Below, in pieces: positions 6,711 to 12,780 of a DNA stretch of 18,081 bases (position 1 is its first letter; every line of letters starts with the position of its first letter). Origin of the DNA: JBJHBP01 sp050485645 (GTDB lineage: Bacteria; Pseudomonadota; Gammaproteobacteria; Steroidobacterales; Rariloculaceae). A model generated the notes under the pieces. That model saw only the letters and a list, made by a program, of their open reading frames with translations. It was not told the DNA's origin and ran no database searches. The stretch covers positions 1-18,081 of the forward strand of contig JBJHBT010000050.1 in NCBI GenBank assembly GCA_050485645.1, written 5' to 3'. The position numbers and the translations under genes were made by a program.

Positions 6711-6839
6711 TTCCCCGCCGTTTCCGGTCTTGCACCTGCTGCAAATCTCTTGCATTTTTCTTCCAGCCCCATCCCCCTGAGTCCAGACTCTTCCCCCAAA
6801 TAGCTCACTTTCGCCCCTCAAATAGCTCACGCCTGAACA
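6711..6839 (+). other. Non-coding right end of the Mu-like element
   Basis: About 130 bases without a gene follow the gp27-like stop. They contain TTGCA/TGCAA inverted repeats (6730-6744), another TTGCA followed by a T-run (6750-6760) that could stop transcription weakly, a GAGTC/GACTC palindrome near 6779-6790, and two 12-bp repeats near the outer edge. Read on the - strand from the edge, the first repeat unit is followed by GGGGCGAAAG, and CGAAA is the core of MuA-type binding sites. I infer that this is the transposase-recognised right end. CA dinucleotides at 6828-6829 and 6838-6839 are both possible terminal bases. Confidence 0.5.
6797..6830 (+). repeat. Two 12-bp direct repeats with 22-bp period
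   Basis: CAAATAGCTCAC occurs at 6797-6808 and again, identically, at 6819-6830. The start-to-start distance is 22 bases, about two helical turns, so both copies face the same side of the DNA. They lie at the edge where phage-type genes give way to ICE genes. Mu-type transposase ends are built from roughly 22-bp subsites, which makes these candidate transposase-binding sites. Confidence 0.75.
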
Positions 6840-6840
6840 A

Positions 6841-7626
6841 CTGCCGCCTTCCCGCACACAGGCGCCGACCCCGCCATCCGCCACCGCACGACCGCCGGCT
6901 TCTCGACCCGAACCGCAGCAGCCGCAAGGGCCTGCCCCATCTCAAGCGCCGGCTCCCACACCGGAGAAGCCCCGCACCACGGGCGACTCCCTGCCTTCGG
7001 GGAACGCGCACGACGAACGCCTGCAAGGTCACATCGTGTCGCCGGCGCCGACGACCAAACGCTTGCAGGCCATCCAGCGCCTGGTCGCAGATCAAATGGG
7101 CGATGCACTGCCGGATTTCGAGACGAACGTCCTGCAGGCGATCCCGGTGCAGGCCGGAGGGCTCTATCCGATTTCCGATGTCTGGTACATCGAACCCGGC
7201 CTGGACGCGCCGGATCGCCTGCGCGTGCACATCGCGCAGTTCGCCCGAGAAATCGCCGAGGAAGCCGGCCAGGCCGAGCGTATCGAGGCCGTCGATGACG
7301 GCATCGGTTATCTCTGCGACATCGGCGCGCTGTCGGTGAGTACGCAGGTACTGCCCCTCATGGCGCGCGCCGTATTGACCCTGCTGCACGCGCTCAGCGC
7401 GGGCTACCGGCCAGCGGCCGCGACGCCGACGGCGCTCGACGACGTGCGTCTGGCCGACACGCTGGGACCGCTGCTGCAAGGGCGCAGAGACGCCGGGGGT
7501 GTGCAAATTTCGCGGTTGAGCGACAACGGTCTGGTCAAGCTCTATCGCCTGTTGCGGCTCGCGCGCCGGTTGTTGGAATTGGAGGCCGGTATGGGATCGA
7601 ACACCAGCCGATCCGCTGAACCCTGA
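6841..7626 (+). pseudogene. C-terminal remnant of PFGI-1-class ICE ParB
   Basis: The frame is open from 6826 to the TGA at 7624-7626, but it has no start near its beginning and no N-terminal ParB nuclease/DNA-binding domain. The first 65 codons are a Pro/Ala/Gln-rich linker (for example PEPQQPQGPAPSQAPAPTPE). The rest, about 196 residues from GTG 7036, matches the C-terminal region of the ICE PFGI-1 ParB family: PTTKRLQAIQRLVADQMGDA, GGLYPISDVWYIEPGLDAPD and ARAVLTLLHALSAGYRP. The full-length family is roughly 500 residues or more. I infer that the Mu-like element inserted into the linker and separated the two halves. A short protein from the GTG at 7036 remains possible but has no clear ribosome site. 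The partition function is probably lost unless another copy exists. Confidence 0.65.
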
Positions 7627-7634
7627 GACTGCGG

Positions 7635-8204
7635 GTGACCACGATGCCGGCACCGCATCCCCTCAACCAAGCCGTGATCGCCCAGGCGCTACACGATCTG
7701 CGCAACGGCCAGTTGCGTCGCTGCAAGGCGATGGGCTTCGGCGAACGAGAGCTGGATGCGCTCAAGCACCCGGAGCTGGTCAGCATGCTGGTGAACGCCA
7801 CGGTGTCCTGGTGCTCCGTGTCGGTCAACCGCGAAGTGCTGAAACGGTTACTGAACCAGGCCCAAGACGTAGAGAGGGAGATCGCTACCGTCGATCGCAT
7901 GTTGCGGCTGGGTGCCAGCACGGAAATGGTCAGCCGATTCTATGGCCTGACCCATCAGGAAGTGGCCCTGCGTCGGGACATCCTCGGCCTGCCCAAACGC
8001 AAGGGACGCCATCCCGTGCTCAGCGAGCAGCAGGATACGGACCTGTGGGCACGCTGGAAGCCCGCGGTCGAGCGGCGCGGCATCGCGCTCGACGACGACT
8101 CGGCGATGCTCGATCTGACCCTCGACCTGGCCGAAGAACTCGCCTTGCCGGCCTCCGTCATCTGGGCAACGATTCGGAGCTGGATCGATCAGGGATTGGC
8201 ATAG
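7635..8204 (+). CDS. DUF2857 ICE protein
   Basis: This is a 189-residue protein in the standard ICE position between parB and the STY4528-type gene. Recognisable blocks are NQAVIAQALHDLRNGQLRRC, a segment with ALKHPELVSMLVNATVSWCS and VNREVLKRLLNQAQDVEREI. A C-terminal part has RMLRLGASTEMVSRFYGLTH, a helix-turn-helix-like stretch, followed by VALRRDILGLP. The DNA-binding inference rests on that last stretch. Two starts are possible, GTG 7635 and ATG 7644, three codons apart; neither has a strong ribosome site. The next gene starts three bases after the stop, so the two are likely cotranscribed. The role is not characterised. Confidence 0.8.
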   Translation: MTTMPAPHPLNQAVIAQALHDLRNGQLRRCKAMGFGERELDALKHPELVSMLVNATVSWCSVSVNREVLKRLLNQAQDVEREIATVDRMLRLGASTEMVSRFYGLTHQEVALRRDILGLPKRKGRHPVLSEQQDTDLWARWKPAVERRGIALDDDSAMLDLTLDLAEELALPASVIWATIRSWIDQGLA

Positions 8205-8207
8205 ACC

Positions 8208-9386
8208 ATGGGCATCGACACGCCACGTCGAGGCGATGGCCCGGTCTCTCTTTCCGCACTGCTCGACCAGGCAATGCAGCGCATGCCGCCGCGGTCGATC
8301 GGGACGACTGCCACTGACGGCTTCCTGTTCAGCGGCAACCGTCACGAGGCTGTCCCGCGCGCGTTGTTTCTGGATCGTCGCCTTACGCCGCTGGAACGCA
8401 ACGCCTGGCAGGTGTTCCGCCTGCTGCTCAACGACGACGGCATCACCGCCTTCCCGACCTACGACCAACTACGGCCCTATCTGGCCTCGATGCCGTGCAC
8501 GCCCAAGGCGTCTTCCGAGACTGTAGCGCGCGCACTCATCCTGTTGCGCCTGACGCGCTGGCTCAGCCTGGTGCGGCGGCGGCGAGATCCGCGCACCGGG
8601 CGCATCCAAGGCAATCTGTACGTGCTGCACGACGAGCCGTTGTCACCGTTCGAGGCCATGCAACTCGACGCGGATTACCTGGGCCTGGTCAGCCAGGCAC
8701 TCGCTCATGCGAGCAAGGCCGTGCAGACCGTCGGCGTCCATACGCTCAAGGAGATCGCCGAAGACCCATTGCTCGGTGGTCGTGCACTGCCCACACGCCT
8801 ACAGGTGCTGGTGCATCGATTGGCCAGCCAAGGGTGGAGCACGACCGAAAGTTATCCACAGAACGAGACTATTCACGAATCCGAAGAAGGCCAAGAAGCC
8901 CTGATTCGGAATGGCGAACCACTGTCTTCGGAATCCGATGCAGGGCGCAAAGCCGCGTCGGACGGCTTGCTTCGGAATCCGAATGAGGACCGTACAGTAC
9001 GTAATGAACGTATAAGTGAAGTACGTACAGTACCGCGCGCGCGAGAAAATCTTCGTCTGCCACCACGGTTTCTCGCTTTGAAGAACGAGCAGCAATCGGG
9101 TGCGCTGGTGGCCATGCGTCAGGTGGACGAGACGCTGCAACAGGCGGTGCTCGACGAATGGGCGGCCCGCTGCCAAGCCGGCGGTATCCGCAACCCGGCG
9201 GGTTATCTGTTCGGGGTCATCCAGAAGGCGATCAAGGGCGAGTTCCATGCCTGGGTGGGCCAGCCCGGACAGACCGCCACCCCATCGCCCACACCGTCAC
9301 CGGACGCAGTGCCATCGAAGCCGGCCGACCCGGCACAGGTGCAGGAACACCTGGCCCGCTTGCACGGGCTCTTTCGCACGTCCTGA
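8208..9386 (+). CDS. STY4528-family ICE/pathogenicity-island replication protein
   Basis: This is a 392-residue protein. Its N-terminal region (about 40 to 150) has FSGNRHEAVPRALFLDRRLT, PLERNAWQVFRLLLNDDGIT and a winged-helix-like part with ETVARALILLRLTRWLSLVR ending GRIQGNLYVLHDE. These are features of the STY4528 family of ICE replication proteins, which sit in this place in SPI-7-type elements. A low-complexity, less GC-rich linker (about residues 215 to 280) contains DNA repeats described separately. The C-terminal domain (about 285 to 350) has VLDEWAARCQAGGIRNPAGY and FGVIQKAIKGEFHAW, similar to the end of DnaA/RepA-like proteins that contact other replication proteins. It is probably an initiator for ICE replication; that role is inferred from family naming. 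Confidence 0.82.
   Translation: MGIDTPRRGDGPVSLSALLDQAMQRMPPRSIGTTATDGFLFSGNRHEAVPRALFLDRRLTPLERNAWQVFRLLLNDDGITAFPTYDQLRPYLASMPCTPKASSETVARALILLRLTRWLSLVRRRRDPRTGRIQGNLYVLHDEPLSPFEAMQLDADYLGLVSQALAHASKAVQTVGVHTLKEIAEDPLLGGRALPTRLQVLVHRLASQGWSTTESYPQNETIHESEEGQEALIRNGEPLSSESDAGRKAASDGLLRNPNEDRTVRNERISEVRTVPRARENLRLPPRFLALKNEQQSGALVAMRQVDETLQQAVLDEWAARCQAGGIRNPAGYLFGVIQKAIKGEFHAWVGQPGQTATPSPTPSPDAVPSKPADPAQVQEHLARLHGLFRTS
8876..9033 (+). repeat. Repeat cluster inside the replication gene
   Basis: Within the linker-coding part of the STY4528-type gene lie several related short repeats. CTTCGGAATCCGA occurs at 8926-8938 and 8970-8982, with partial copies at 8905-8912 (TTCGGAAT) and an inverted GAATCCGAAG at 8877-8886. 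Just downstream GTACAGTAC occurs at 8992-9000 and 9025-9033, each inside a longer near-palindrome (GTACAGTACGTA and TACGTACAGTAC). The stretch is visibly richer in A and T than the rest of the gene. Many replicons have iterons inside or beside the initiator gene, so an origin is a reasonable inference. Confidence 0.5.
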
Positions 9387-9601
9387 GCGCATCGACGCAC
9401 GTCACCGCCATCTTCGATCCTCTCGGCACTCGTTTATACCAGTGGTATAGCGGTATACGGAGCCTTCCGGGCGTGAACATCGTATCGAGTCCGATCCCCC
9501 CTTCGCCAAAAGGGGCGAAAGCGCGATGCGGTTTGTCGACTGACAGCCTTCCGGCACTTCCCGATGCTGGCGACTCGTCCACTCGACAGCGAGTCGTCTC
9601 C
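9387..9601 (+). promoter_or_regulatory. Intergenic control region before the PFL_4669-type gene
   Basis: These 215 bases are the longest gap in the ICE replication operon. At 9435-9449 there is a perfect inverted repeat, TATACC-AGT-GGTATA. It is followed by GGTATAC at 9452-9458, so half-site GGTATA occurs twice in tandem. This looks like an operator for a dimeric regulator. Further down are a CCCCTT/AAGGGG hairpin near 9498-9515 and a CGACTCG/CGAGTCG inverted repeat (9571-9577 and 9590-9596) just before the ATG at 9602. The last of these could hide the ribosome site. I could not assign -35 and -10 boxes with confidence. Confidence 0.4.
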
Positions 9602-10387
9602 ATGGCCAACGAACCCCTGCAACTGAACCTCGGGTCACTGCGCAGCGCGATGGCGCTCACGCTGCACACCCATCACGCTTCACGCATCTGGCACGGTCGC
9701 GCGCCCGCCGAAGGCCGGCCCGGCATCATCGGGCTCAACGGCTTCATCTCCATCATGAACAAACTCAAGCGCGGCGCCGAGCAGGACGATCCCTACTCGG
9801 ACTGGTGGATGCTGCGCATCGAGGACAAGATCGCCGACACCAAGACGCGCCTGCAAACGCTGCGCGAACAGGTCGATCAGGCACTGGCCCACGTGCCACC
9901 GGCGCTGTCGCTCGGTGAGAACCTCAACGTGCAGCCGGTGAAGCTGCCGCTTTACGTGTCCTCGCAACTCGGCTTCATGGCCGTGTATCTGCTGGCGGAC
10001 TACGACGACGTGGCGCGGCGCTTGATCCTGGCGCATCACACCGCGCTGATCGACCGTAGTACCCTGGAACGCTGGCTCGACGACGGCGCGCATGCACTGC
10101 GCAGCCTGTTCTCCTTGGCGCAGCAATATCGCTATTCCGGCACGACGCGCGACGATTTCGCGGCGAAGAACGCCGCGGCGCGGGCGGCGCTGGAGAAGTA
10201 CGGTGAGTTGCCGCAGGACGTGCTCGAAGGCACACGCCGCTCGCGCTTTGCCCCGCCGATCACCCGTCGTTCGCCATTGGGTGGCCGGCAAGCCAACCCG
10301 AAAGCCGCGCCCCCTGCGCCAGCCAGCGAGGACACGGACGACACGGACGATGGCGGCACCGCATCCGAAGAGGATGACCCCGCATGA
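9602..10387 (+). CDS. TIGR03761/PFL_4669-family ICE protein
   Basis: This is a 261-residue protein. The ATG at 9602 is chosen because the conserved family start (LNLGSLRSAMALTLHTHHAS) follows directly; the frame is open further upstream but that part does not look like protein. Conserved blocks include RPGIIGLNGFISIMNKLKRG, DPYSDWWMLRIEDKI and LGFMAVYLLADYDDVARRLI. The last 50 residues are Pro-rich and then acidic (SEDTDDTDDGGTASEEDD), a disordered tail. The family belongs to the ICE core of the PFGI-1 type and has no assigned biochemical role; its place next to replication and SSB genes suggests DNA processing. Its stop overlaps the DUF3158 start by four bases. Confidence 0.85.
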   Translation: MANEPLQLNLGSLRSAMALTLHTHHASRIWHGRAPAEGRPGIIGLNGFISIMNKLKRGAEQDDPYSDWWMLRIEDKIADTKTRLQTLREQVDQALAHVPPALSLGENLNVQPVKLPLYVSSQLGFMAVYLLADYDDVARRLILAHHTALIDRSTLERWLDDGAHALRSLFSLAQQYRYSGTTRDDFAAKNAAARAALEKYGELPQDVLEGTRRSRFAPPITRRSPLGGRQANPKAAPPAPASEDTDDTDDGGTASEEDDPA

Positions 10388-10935
10388 TGGAGCCGTTCAT
10401 CACCGGCGCACCGCCGCGCTTCAAACCGCTGGAACAGGCGGACTTCCTGGGGCTGGAACACGCGGCCTACCTAAAAGGCCTTTTAAAGCCTTTTAAGGGT
10501 AAGGGGAGTTTGGAGGCCTGGGCCAACCAGTGCCATGCGCTGCGCGACGACCTGATCACTCTGGCACAGCGGCGGGTGCTGTCGCAGGCGCGCGGTCACC
10601 CCTTCAACCGGCTCGGCGTGCAACTGGCCCAGCAGACCACTGGCGCAGGGACGACCTTCCTGCGCTGGCGCAACCTCGACCGTTCCAGCATGGGCGTCGC
10701 ATTGTGGGAAACGCTGCTGACCGATCCCGCGACGCCGGCCTCGCTGATCGACGACCTCTACGCGATGGAGCACCAGCGCATCACGCTGAACATGCAGATC
10801 AGCCTCGTGCACAGCATCGCCCGGTTGGCCCACGACTGCGCCGACAAGATGACCAGAGCCGACGCGATGTACCACCGGCGTGTCGAGCGGCACGTCACTT
10901 CGATCCACCCCGACACTCTCCAGGAGGCACCATGA
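10384..10935 (+). CDS. DUF3158 ICE protein
   Basis: This is a 183-residue protein between the PFL_4669-type gene and ssb, the usual place of DUF3158 in this ICE family. The core is FLGLEHAAYLKGLLKPFKGK followed by GSLEAWANQCHALRDDLITL and a helical region with FLRWRNLDRSSMGVALW. The C-terminal part is helical (HQRITLNMQISLVHSIARLA). The function is unknown. The start overlaps the preceding stop by four bases and its stop overlaps the ssb ATG by four, so the three genes are coupled. Codons 30 to 40 carry an unusual AT-rich palindrome (separate entry). Confidence 0.8.
   Translation: MMEPFITGAPPRFKPLEQADFLGLEHAAYLKGLLKPFKGKGSLEAWANQCHALRDDLITLAQRRVLSQARGHPFNRLGVQLAQQTTGAGTTFLRWRNLDRSSMGVALWETLLTDPATPASLIDDLYAMEHQRITLNMQISLVHSIARLAHDCADKMTRADAMYHRRVERHVTSIHPDTLQEAP
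10473..10496 (+). repeat. AT-rich palindrome and tandem repeat inside DUF3158
   Basis: AAAAGGCCTTTT at 10473-10484 is a perfect 12-bp palindrome. GCCTTTTAA occurs at 10478-10486 and again at 10488-10496, a tandem repeat with 10-bp period. The surrounding sequence is GC-rich. The encoded residues (LKGLLKPFKG) partly explain the A/T runs, so the site may be only a protein-coding coincidence. Confidence 0.45.
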
Positions 10936-11300
10936 GCACCCACTTCTACGGCGAAGGCAATATCGGCTCTGCGCCAGACTATCGCGAGTTTCCCAACGGC
11001 AATGAGGAGCCGCGCAGGCTGCTGCGCCTGAACGTCTACTTCGACAACCCCGTGCCGACCAAGGACGGCTACGAAGACCGCGGCGGCTTCTGGGCGCCGG
11101 TGGAGCTGTGGCATCGCGACGCCGAACACTGGCAGACGCTGTACAAGAAGGGCATGCGCGTGCTGGTGGAAGGCCGCACAGTGCGCGATGAGTGGGAAGA
11201 CCGCGAAGAAAATCCTCGCGTCACATTCAAGGTCGAAGCACGACGAGTCGCCATCCTGCCTTATCGCATTGAGGCTGTGACACTCGATACCCGACCGTGA
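10932..11300 (+). CDS. ssb: ICE single-stranded DNA-binding protein
   Basis: This is a 122-residue OB-fold protein of the ICE-type SSB group. It has STHFYGEGNIGSAPDYREFP at the N-terminus, then LLRLNVYFDNPVP and GFWAPVELWHRDAEHWQTLY. The block KKGMRVLVEGRTVRDEW matches the SSB beta-4/5 region (KGxxVxVEGxL). It lacks the long acidic tail of chromosomal SSB, which is normal for this group, though that means it may not recruit the same partners. It probably protects single-stranded DNA during rolling-circle replication and transfer of the ICE. AGGAGG sits six bases before the ATG. It is normally followed closely by topB, but here cargo intervenes. Confidence 0.88.
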   Translation: MSTHFYGEGNIGSAPDYREFPNGNEEPRRLLRLNVYFDNPVPTKDGYEDRGGFWAPVELWHRDAEHWQTLYKKGMRVLVEGRTVRDEWEDREENPRVTFKVEARRVAILPYRIEAVTLDTRP

Positions 11301-11387
11301 GTGATCAGCAGCCGCTCAGATGCTCTATATTAAATTTGCCAAGCAAGCCAATGTTGTATATGCTGTTTTTGATTTCGTTACAAAATC
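11301..11387 (+). promoter_or_regulatory. AT-rich promoter region upstream of the cargo operon
   Basis: The 87 bases between ssb and the UmuD-like gene are much richer in A and T than the DNA before them. TTGCCA at 11336-11341, a 17-base spacer and TATGCT at 11359-11364 make a plausible sigma-70 promoter. I looked for a LexA box (CTGT-N8-ACAG) and did not find a good one; CTGT at 11363-11366 and ACA at 11380-11382 are too far apart. Self-regulation by the S24 protein is possible but not shown. Confidence 0.4.
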
Positions 11388-11984
11388 ATGAAGCCCAGCC
11401 CAACAAGATCTCGCCATGGCGGTCGCCGAAAGGGGGCTGGACGTAAGCCTGCCTACGGTGAGCGTACCAAGCTGATTCGCGTGCCGGAGAGCCAAGTCCC
11501 GGTTGTCTCGCGCTACCTGAACGCGCTGAAGCAGCCAGCGCCTTTGGCGCCCGGCGTCATGGATACGGCGCTACGGCCGATTGCTGTAAAGCGAATGGCG
11601 ACTCGCGTTCCAGCGCTAGGCCGTCAGGTACAAGCGGGTGATCCCGCTTCGGGAGATGACTACATCGAGGATGTTGTAGATCTTGGTCGGCATTTAGTGC
11701 GCAACCCGGCCAGCACCTTCCTCATGAAGGTCAGTGGATGGTCTATGCGTGACGCGGGTATCTCCGATGGCGATGAACTAGTCGTCGATCGCGACGTATC
11801 ACCTGATGATGGCCGTGTCGTGGTTGCAGAAGTCGATGGCGAGCTAACAGTTAAACGGCTGAGGAAGTCTGGTTCCGGTTGGTCACTTCTGGCAGCCAAT
11901 CCCGACTTCAATGACGTTCTCATAGGCAGCAAGAATGATTTGCGTATTTGGGGCGTCGTGACGAGCGTCATACATCGGCCATGA
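11388..11984 (+). CDS. umuD: UmuD-like S24 autoprotease, orphan
   Basis: This is a 198-residue protein whose last 115 residues align well with UmuD. The blocks are DYIEDVVDLGRHLVRNPAST, KVSGWSMRDAGISDGDELVV and VVVAEVDGELTVKRL. The expected catalytic Ser is residue 119 and Lys 156. An Ala-Gly at 83-84 stands where UmuD is cut (Cys24-Gly25). The N-terminal 80 residues are longer than in E. coli UmuD (139 residues in all) and include a basic GGRRKGAGRKP stretch and KLIRVPESQVPVV, as in ICE and plasmid homologues. RecA-stimulated self-cleavage is expected from the family. No umuC follows; instead the DUF5131 and tcmP genes come 34 bases later. It may act as a damage-responsive switch for that operon, may support a chromosomal UmuC, or may be a leftover of a lost umuDC pair. 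Confidence 0.85.
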   Translation: MKPSPTRSRHGGRRKGAGRKPAYGERTKLIRVPESQVPVVSRYLNALKQPAPLAPGVMDTALRPIAVKRMATRVPALGRQVQAGDPASGDDYIEDVVDLGRHLVRNPASTFLMKVSGWSMRDAGISDGDELVVDRDVSPDDGRVVVAEVDGELTVKRLRKSGSGWSLLAANPDFNDVLIGSKNDLRIWGVVTSVIHRP

Positions 11985-12018
11985 CGACCAGTGAATGACT
12001 AACTGAGAGGAATCTCGA

Positions 12019-12765
12019 ATGTCCCAATCGAGCCGCATCGAGTGGACGGAGGCCACGTGGAACCCGACTGTGGGTTGCACGAAAATTTCGCCTGGCTGCA
12101 AGAACTGCTACGCCGAGGCCATGGCAAAGCGCTTGAAGGCCATGGGGACTCCAGGTTACGAGAATGGTTTCAAGCTCACTATTCTTCCTGATCGACTCTC
12201 TGAACCGCTCGCTCGCAAAAAGCCGACCGTTTACTTCGTAAACTCGATGTCCGACTTATTCCACAAAGGCGTCGAAGACGACTTCATAACCAAGGTGTTC
12301 GATGTAATTCAGCGCTGCCCACAACACACGTTCCAAGTATTAACCAAGCGTGGGGATCGAATGGCTGTCTTCTTCCGTCATCGGAAGGTTCCATCTAATG
12401 CATGGCTAGGCGTCTCCGTGGAAGATAAGAAGTACGGTGTGCCTCGCATCGACGCCCTGAGACAGGTTGATGCTCGAATTCGTTTCTTATCCGTTGAACC
12501 CTTACTCCAAGACATTGGAGAACTCGACCTGACTGACATTCACTGGGTTATTGTCGGTGGTGAATCAGGCCCAAAGGCACGACCGATGAAGCTGGAATGG
12601 GTCGAAAGCATCCGTCAACAATGTGTAGATCAAGGGGTGCAGTTCTTCTTTAAGCAGTGGGGCGGTTGGGGCGCTGACGGAAAACGCCGGTCCAAGAAAG
12701 CCAATGGGCGCCTGCTCGGCGGAAGAACCTGGGATGGCATGCCGGAACTATCGGACCGCATCTGA
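12019..12765 (+). CDS. DUF5131 (three-Cys-motif) protein, ICE copy
   Basis: This is a 248-residue protein of the Gp37/Gp68 family and of typical length. It has SRIEWTEATWNPTVGCTKIS, then the C-x6-C-x2-C motif at Cys20, Cys27 and Cys30. Shared blocks are YFVNSMSDLFHKGVEDDFI, FQVLTKRGDRM, AWLGVSVEDKK, RFLSVEPLL and HWVIVGGESGPKARP. The C-terminus has FFFKQWGGWG. The cysteines may hold an iron-sulfur cluster, by analogy with radical-SAM proteins; this is inference. AGAGG precedes the ATG. It is followed after 15 bases by the first tcmP gene, the partner for which the family is best known by neighbourhood. It is clearly related to, but distinct from, the phage copy at 4280. Confidence 0.92.
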   Translation: MSQSSRIEWTEATWNPTVGCTKISPGCKNCYAEAMAKRLKAMGTPGYENGFKLTILPDRLSEPLARKKPTVYFVNSMSDLFHKGVEDDFITKVFDVIQRCPQHTFQVLTKRGDRMAVFFRHRKVPSNAWLGVSVEDKKYGVPRIDALRQVDARIRFLSVEPLLQDIGELDLTDIHWVIVGGESGPKARPMKLEWVESIRQQCVDQGVQFFFKQWGGWGADGKRRSKKANGRLLGGRTWDGMPELSDRI

Positions 12766-12780
12766 AAGCCGCGTGACGCT

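Larger units (their letters stand above)
1..6839 (+). mobile_element. Right part of a Mu-like transposable phage element, early genes only
   Basis: The stretch carries a set of genes typical of the early region of Mu-like transposable phages: an ExeA/MuB-like ATPase, a Gam-like protein, GemA, Mor and a gp27-like protein, all on one strand. It ends in repeated sequences that resemble a transposase-binding end, next to a broken ICE gene. The left end and the transposase would lie upstream of this window. No packaging, head or tail genes follow Mor, so it is either a deleted prophage or an element that never carried them. The exact right boundary is uncertain by about ten bases (6829 or 6839 if the end is the usual CA). 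Confidence 0.7.

Noticed and set aside
6805..7653. - strand open frame across the phage/ICE junction
   Set aside because: It mirrors the ParB C-terminal remnant, which matches a known family on the + strand; no support for the - strand product.
8876..9033. CRISPR-like array
   Set aside because: Repeats are short, irregularly spaced, partly inverted and lie inside a coding gene; not a CRISPR structure.
11363..11382. Possible LexA box upstream of the UmuD-like gene
   Set aside because: CTGT and ACA are present but with the wrong spacing and an incomplete second half; not a credible SOS box of the E. coli type.
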